DNA of 64,000 bases from Thalassospira profundimaris. Lineage in GTDB: Bacteria > Pseudomonadota > Alphaproteobacteria > Rhodospirillales > Thalassospiraceae. Below, piece by piece: positions 60,664-64,000 of the stretch. How positions within the stretch are numbered: position 1 is the stretch's first letter; each line of letters starts with the position of its first letter. Location of the stretch: contig NZ_JPWI01000004.1 of the NCBI RefSeq assembly GCF_003326795.1, positions 227,528 through 291,527 of the forward strand, given 5' to 3'. Below the pieces are notes generated by a model. The model made no database searches, was not told the DNA's origin, and saw only the letters and a list, made by a program, of their open reading frames with translations. Position numbers and translations under genes: made by a program.

Positions 60664-63354
60664 TTAGTGAGCGTCGCGTTGGAGCGGTAACGTGACCTCA
60701 AAAACATCCTCGTCGGGGATGTATTTGCGGCTGAAACCAAGTTTCTCGCAAAGGGTTAGCATGCGGCGGTTACTAGGCAAGACCTGACCGATAAAGGTTT
60801 CGGTACCCTTGCGACGGCAATAGGCAATCATCTGTTCCATCAGAACACGACCAAGACCGCGCCCCTTGATGTCCGACCGGACCATGATGGCATATTCTGC
60901 ATGTTCGTTATTGGGATCGATGACGACCTGAACAATGCCGTGGATCTGGCCCTGTTCCGGGCCATCGGGTACCACAGCCAGGAATGCCATGTCGCGATCA
61001 TAATCCAGTTGGGTTTGGCGGGCCATTTCAGAATGTGGAAGTTCACGTACAGAACCGAAGAACCGGAAATGAATATCTTCGGGTGTCAGTTTTGACATGA
61101 ACTCATAGTGCGCGGGTTCGTCCTCGGGCTTGATCGGGCGCAGAAGATAAGTCGTTCCATCATCCATCACCAGTTCCTGTTTCAGGTGTCTTGGATAGGG
61201 ATGAATGGCAAGGCGCTTATCGTCGCTGACGACCTTTGGGGTTACCTTGATACGCGCATCAAGGGCAATCACACCATGCTGGTCGGCAAGAAGCGGGTTC
61301 ATGTCAAGCTCAACCACTTCGCCCAGATGCACAACCAGCTGCGACAGGCGAACCAGCGTCATGTAAAGGTCTTCAAGATTTACTGGGGGAACGTCCCGAT
61401 AGCCCTTGAGTAGCTTGTAAATGCGTGTACCTTCAACCAGTTCACGGGCGAGCTTCATGTTCAGCGGGGGCAGGGCCATGGCACGGTCGCGTACGACTTC
61501 GACCTCGACGCCCCCATGACCAAACAGGATCACCGGACCAAAGATCGGGTCGGTGGTCATGCCGACAATCAGTTCACGTGCGCCCGCACGGGTGATCATT
61601 TCCTGAATGGTAAAACCGCGCAGACGGGCATTGGGGAATTTTTGTTCGATGGTGCGCTGCATTTTCAGGGCCGCCGCCCTGACTTCCTCGCCACTATCAA
61701 GATTTAGGACGACGCCGCCAACGTCGGACTTGTGGCTGATATCGTCGGACAGAATCTTAAGCGCGACCGGATAACCGATATCGTCGGCGGTGCGTACCGC
61801 TTCTTCGATGTCACTGGCTGCAATGGTTTTGACTGTATTGATGCCATAGCATTCCAGAACGGCTTTTGCCTCAGGCTCGGTTAGCATGTCACGACCGGCA
61901 TGAATGGCGGTGTGGATGATGCTGCGCGCCTTATCGGTCTGAGGCGTATAATCGCGTGGGACCGATGGTGGTGTTTCCATCAACAGGTCTTGCAATTTGC
62001 GATAATTGACCATGTGCTGGAAGGCTGCCACGGCGTTTTCCGGTGTGCGATATGTCGGAATGCCTGCGGCATAGAACATGTTGCGGGCTTCGGCTACGGT
62101 AGCTTCGCCAACCCAGTTGGTCAGGATATTTTTCTTACTGTGTTTGATCTGGTCAATGACACAACGCGCGACTTCGACAGGGTCAGTGATAGCGGTCGGG
62201 GCATGCATGACCAGAAGACTGTTGATATTGCTGTCAGTCAGAACCGTTTCAATTGCCTTGGCATAACGTTCTCCGGGGGCATCTCCGATAATGTCGACCG
62301 GGTTGGCATGCGACCATGTAGCAGGCAAAACCTTGTCTAGGGCCGTGATGGTCTCAGGATCAAGGTGGGCAAGATGACCCTGACGTTCGATCAAAGCGTC
62401 AACCGCAAGCACCCCGATCCCGCCGCCATTGGTCACGATGCCAAGCTTGTCGCCACGGAACGGGCGCATGCGAGAAAGCGTTTCGGCAGCCGAGAACATT
62501 TCGCTAACCGTGTAAACACGCAGTACCCCGGCGCGCTTGATGGCAGCGTCAAAGACGTCATCTGCGCCAGCAAGTGCGCCTGTATGTGATGCAGCCGCGG
62601 CCGCACCTTCGGCAAAACGCCCCGACTTGATGCAGAGAATGGGCTTGTTGCGTGATGCGGCACGGGCAGCCGAGATGAAGCTTCGGCGTTCATGAATGGA
62701 TTCGATGTAAAGCATGATCGCACGGGTATCAGGATCCGAACCCAGATAGTCGATCACATCACCAAAATCGACATCGTCGCACTCGCCAAGAGATATGAAG
62801 TGTGAAAACCCGATGTCGCGCGCAGATGCCCAGTCAAGAACGGCAGTACAAAGCGCACCTGATTGCGAAACGAATGCGATTTTGCCACTACCGATATTCT
62901 GGTGGCTAAAGCTGGCATTCAAACCGATACCGGGAACCATAAGGCCAAGGCAGTTCGGGCCAAGAAGACGCATCTTCTTTTCAGACGCAATATCAAGCAT
63001 GGCCTGTTTGATGCTTCGTTTCTCATCAAACGGTTCGGAACCAAGTCCCGCAGTCAGAACAATCGCTGCCAGACAACCTTTTTCCGCAAGGCATTTCATT
63101 ACCGGAATAACCGCCTGCGGCGGCACGCAGATAACGGCAAGCTCTGGTACGACAGGCAGGCTGTTGACATCGGGATAAGCCAGGACACCGCCAATCGACT
63201 GGCTGCGGGGATTGACAGGCATGATCGGTCCATCAAATCCACCGGCCAGCAGGTTTTTCATCAGCACATGGCCAACAGAATGAGGGCGGTTGGAGGCGCC
63301 AATCACGGCGACCGATTTGGGTTTGAACAGATGGTCCAGATTAATTGTACTCAT
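60664..63354 (-). CDS. ADP-forming acyl-CoA synthetase / GNAT acetyltransferase fusion (Pat-type)
   Basis: An 896-residue fusion. Residues about 8-130 form a CoA-binding domain, 150-460 a succinyl-CoA ligase-like domain, 480-700 an ATP-grasp domain, and about 735-896 a GNAT acetyltransferase with RGLGRVLMEQMIAYC at the acetyl-CoA site. Such fusions include protein lysine acetyltransferase Pat/PatZ. In E. coli PatZ the catalytic histidine of the synthetase half is lost; here SHTGALAG keeps it at residue 257, so the ligase half may still work. Transcribed alone. Confidence 0.88.
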   Translation of the reverse strand: MSTINLDHLFKPKSVAVIGASNRPHSVGHVLMKNLLAGGFDGPIMPVNPRSQSIGGVLAYPDVNSLPVVPELAVICVPPQAVIPVMKCLAEKGCLAAIVLTAGLGSEPFDEKRSIKQAMLDIASEKKMRLLGPNCLGLMVPGIGLNASFSHQNIGSGKIAFVSQSGALCTAVLDWASARDIGFSHFISLGECDDVDFGDVIDYLGSDPDTRAIMLYIESIHERRSFISAARAASRNKPILCIKSGRFAEGAAAAASHTGALAGADDVFDAAIKRAGVLRVYTVSEMFSAAETLSRMRPFRGDKLGIVTNGGGIGVLAVDALIERQGHLAHLDPETITALDKVLPATWSHANPVDIIGDAPGERYAKAIETVLTDSNINSLLVMHAPTAITDPVEVARCVIDQIKHSKKNILTNWVGEATVAEARNMFYAAGIPTYRTPENAVAAFQHMVNYRKLQDLLMETPPSVPRDYTPQTDKARSIIHTAIHAGRDMLTEPEAKAVLECYGINTVKTIAASDIEEAVRTADDIGYPVALKILSDDISHKSDVGGVVLNLDSGEEVRAAALKMQRTIEQKFPNARLRGFTIQEMITRAGARELIVGMTTDPIFGPVILFGHGGVEVEVVRDRAMALPPLNMKLARELVEGTRIYKLLKGYRDVPPVNLEDLYMTLVRLSQLVVHLGEVVELDMNPLLADQHGVIALDARIKVTPKVVSDDKRLAIHPYPRHLKQELVMDDGTTYLLRPIKPEDEPAHYEFMSKLTPEDIHFRFFGSVRELPHSEMARQTQLDYDRDMAFLAVVPDGPEQGQIHGIVQVVIDPNNEHAEYAIMVRSDIKGRGLGRVLMEQMIAYCRRKGTETFIGQVLPSNRRMLTLCEKLGFSRKYIPDEDVFEVTLPLQRDAH

Positions 63355-63581
63355 CGCCGAATTCCCGCGTTGTGCTGTGGGCTGGTTTTAGGCAATGGCG
63401 TTGCGTTACTCTTAGTGAATATCCCCGCACACCATGCTCGAAGCAAATGCGATGTTAAGTCAGTGGCTAGTATATTGATTTGCTGTGCATCAATAAAGCA
63501 CTGAGGCGACGAAGTTTTTATGGCGTTTTTCAGATATGCCGCAGTTTCATGCTTGTGACCGCAGATGCAGCGGTGAGGGGG

Positions 63582-63899
63582 TCAATGGAGATGACCGTGA
63601 TGACCTTCATCGTCAAAGCGTTCGGATTCTTCAATCCATTCTTCGACTTCGGCGGCAGATGTCATCGCCAGCGCAATTTCAAGATCATTTTGTACATGGG
63701 CCAGACTGTCAAACATCGGGCACCAGCCAAAGGCCTGAATGCGTGGGTCTGTCGTTGATGAAATCGTGAACAAATCACCATCAATCGGATGCACCATGCC
63801 GTGAATGACGTCATTTTCGCCCGCAATTAACCAGCCGCGGGTCGATCCCGAAAGGGTGGCGAGCTGAACTTCACGCAATTCGATCTTGACGGTTTTCAT
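63582..63899 (-). CDS. Hypothetical protein, 105 aa
   Basis: A small cytoplasmic protein of unknown function. It begins MKTVKIELREVQLATLS, has a mixed beta/helical look with DPRIQAFGWCPMFDSLAHVQ in the middle, and ends in a short acidic/His tail (EEWIEESERFDDEGHHGHLH). AGGCAAGG precedes the ATG at 63899. It lies just after a tRNA gene on the same strand, separated by its terminator. Confidence 0.65.
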   Translation of the reverse strand: MKTVKIELREVQLATLSGSTRGWLIAGENDVIHGMVHPIDGDLFTISSTTDPRIQAFGWCPMFDSLAHVQNDLEIALAMTSAAEVEEWIEESERFDDEGHHGHLH

Positions 63900-63933
63900 G
63901 GTGCCTTGCCTCATCTTGTGACGTGCTAAAAGC

Positions 63934-63967
63934 AAAAGGGACCGAACATTACGTTCGGCCCCTTTTT
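63934..63967 (-). terminator. Intrinsic terminator after the tRNA
   Basis: AAAAGGG-A-CCGAAC (63934-63947) pairs with GTTCGG-C-CCCTTTT (63953-63966), one mismatch, and is followed by T's on the minus strand. It ends the tRNA transcript. Confidence 0.75.
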
Positions 63968-63970
63968 AAT

Positions 63971-64000
63971 TGGCTCCGGCAGCAGGACTCGAACCTGCGA
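63971..64000 (-). tRNA. Partial tRNA, probably tRNA-Asn
   Basis: The 3' end of a tRNA cut by the window edge. On the minus strand it reads a T arm GCAGGTTCGAGTCCTGC, an acceptor end TGCCGGA, discriminator G and encoded CCA. The implied 5' acceptor is TCCGGCA. The T arm and end are typical of tRNA-Asn in alphaproteobacteria, but the anticodon lies outside the window. Confidence 0.75.

Overview
The window looks like a chromosomal segment of a free-living, probably marine alphaproteobacterium of the Rhodospirillales/Thalassospira type. This placement is inference from gene content: an aapJQMP general amino-acid transporter, DUF1491 and SPOR proteins, several MFS and TSUP carriers, moderate GC and short operons with ATGA/TGATG overlaps. 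I see no IS element, prophage, CRISPR array or replication origin. Nearly all of it is ordinary, densely coded chromosome with two tRNA genes (one cut by the window end), one cobalamin riboswitch and many intrinsic terminators.

Layout. 1-3 kb: end of a pqiABC lipid-transport operon. 3.3-8 kb: a conserved unknown protein, a GlxA-type regulator with an MFS carrier, a small unknown gene and tRNA-Ser(GCT). 8.3-20 kb: a CigR-like protein, a stand-alone RAM-domain protein, and a nucleotide/nucleoside salvage block (PfkB kinase resembling pseudouridine kinase, exported 5'-nucleotidase, BMP-type nucleoside ABC transporter, cytidine deaminase, purine nucleoside phosphorylase, thymidine phosphorylase). 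20-24.4 kb: GMC oxidoreductase divergent from a DASS carrier, then a DeoR/GlpR regulator. 24.4-29.6 kb: an orphan MlaF-type ATPase and aapJQMP. 30-36.4 kb: acetoacetyl-CoA synthetase, moaB, a TSUP carrier, a soluble mini-MCP/Cache protein and a duplicated GlpM-like membrane protein. 36.4-43.4 kb: IclR regulator, PAS-GGDEF cyclase, msrA and a cluster of small envelope proteins including a SPOR lipoprotein. 43.4-52.7 kb: thrS, a second MFS paralogue, several DUF proteins, an M23-like peptidase overlapping DUF1491, a parvulin, yaaA, a TrpD2/YbiB-like protein and a DUF924 protein. 52.8-58.3 kb: a cobalamin riboswitch followed by a five-gene ECF cobalt importer (DUF4198, cbiM, a NikL-like small subunit, cbiQ, cbiO), then an MFS protein with a strongly His-rich tail. 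58.5-64 kb: a cytoplasmic beta-helix protein, a MerR regulator, a large acyl-CoA synthetase/GNAT fusion, a small unknown gene and a partial tRNA, probably Asn.

How the parts fit. The 5'-nucleotidase, nucleoside importer and salvage enzymes form one plausible route from periplasmic nucleotides to free bases and pentose phosphates. The riboswitch, importer and His-tailed MFS suggest linked cobalt/nickel import and export. Both readings are inferences from domain identity and gene order. The most interesting items are the metal block with its exposed N-terminal histidines, the inverted soluble mini-MCP/Cache protein, the acyl-CoA synthetase/GNAT fusion that keeps its catalytic histidine, and palindromic operators upstream of the acetoacetyl-CoA synthetase and aapJ genes.
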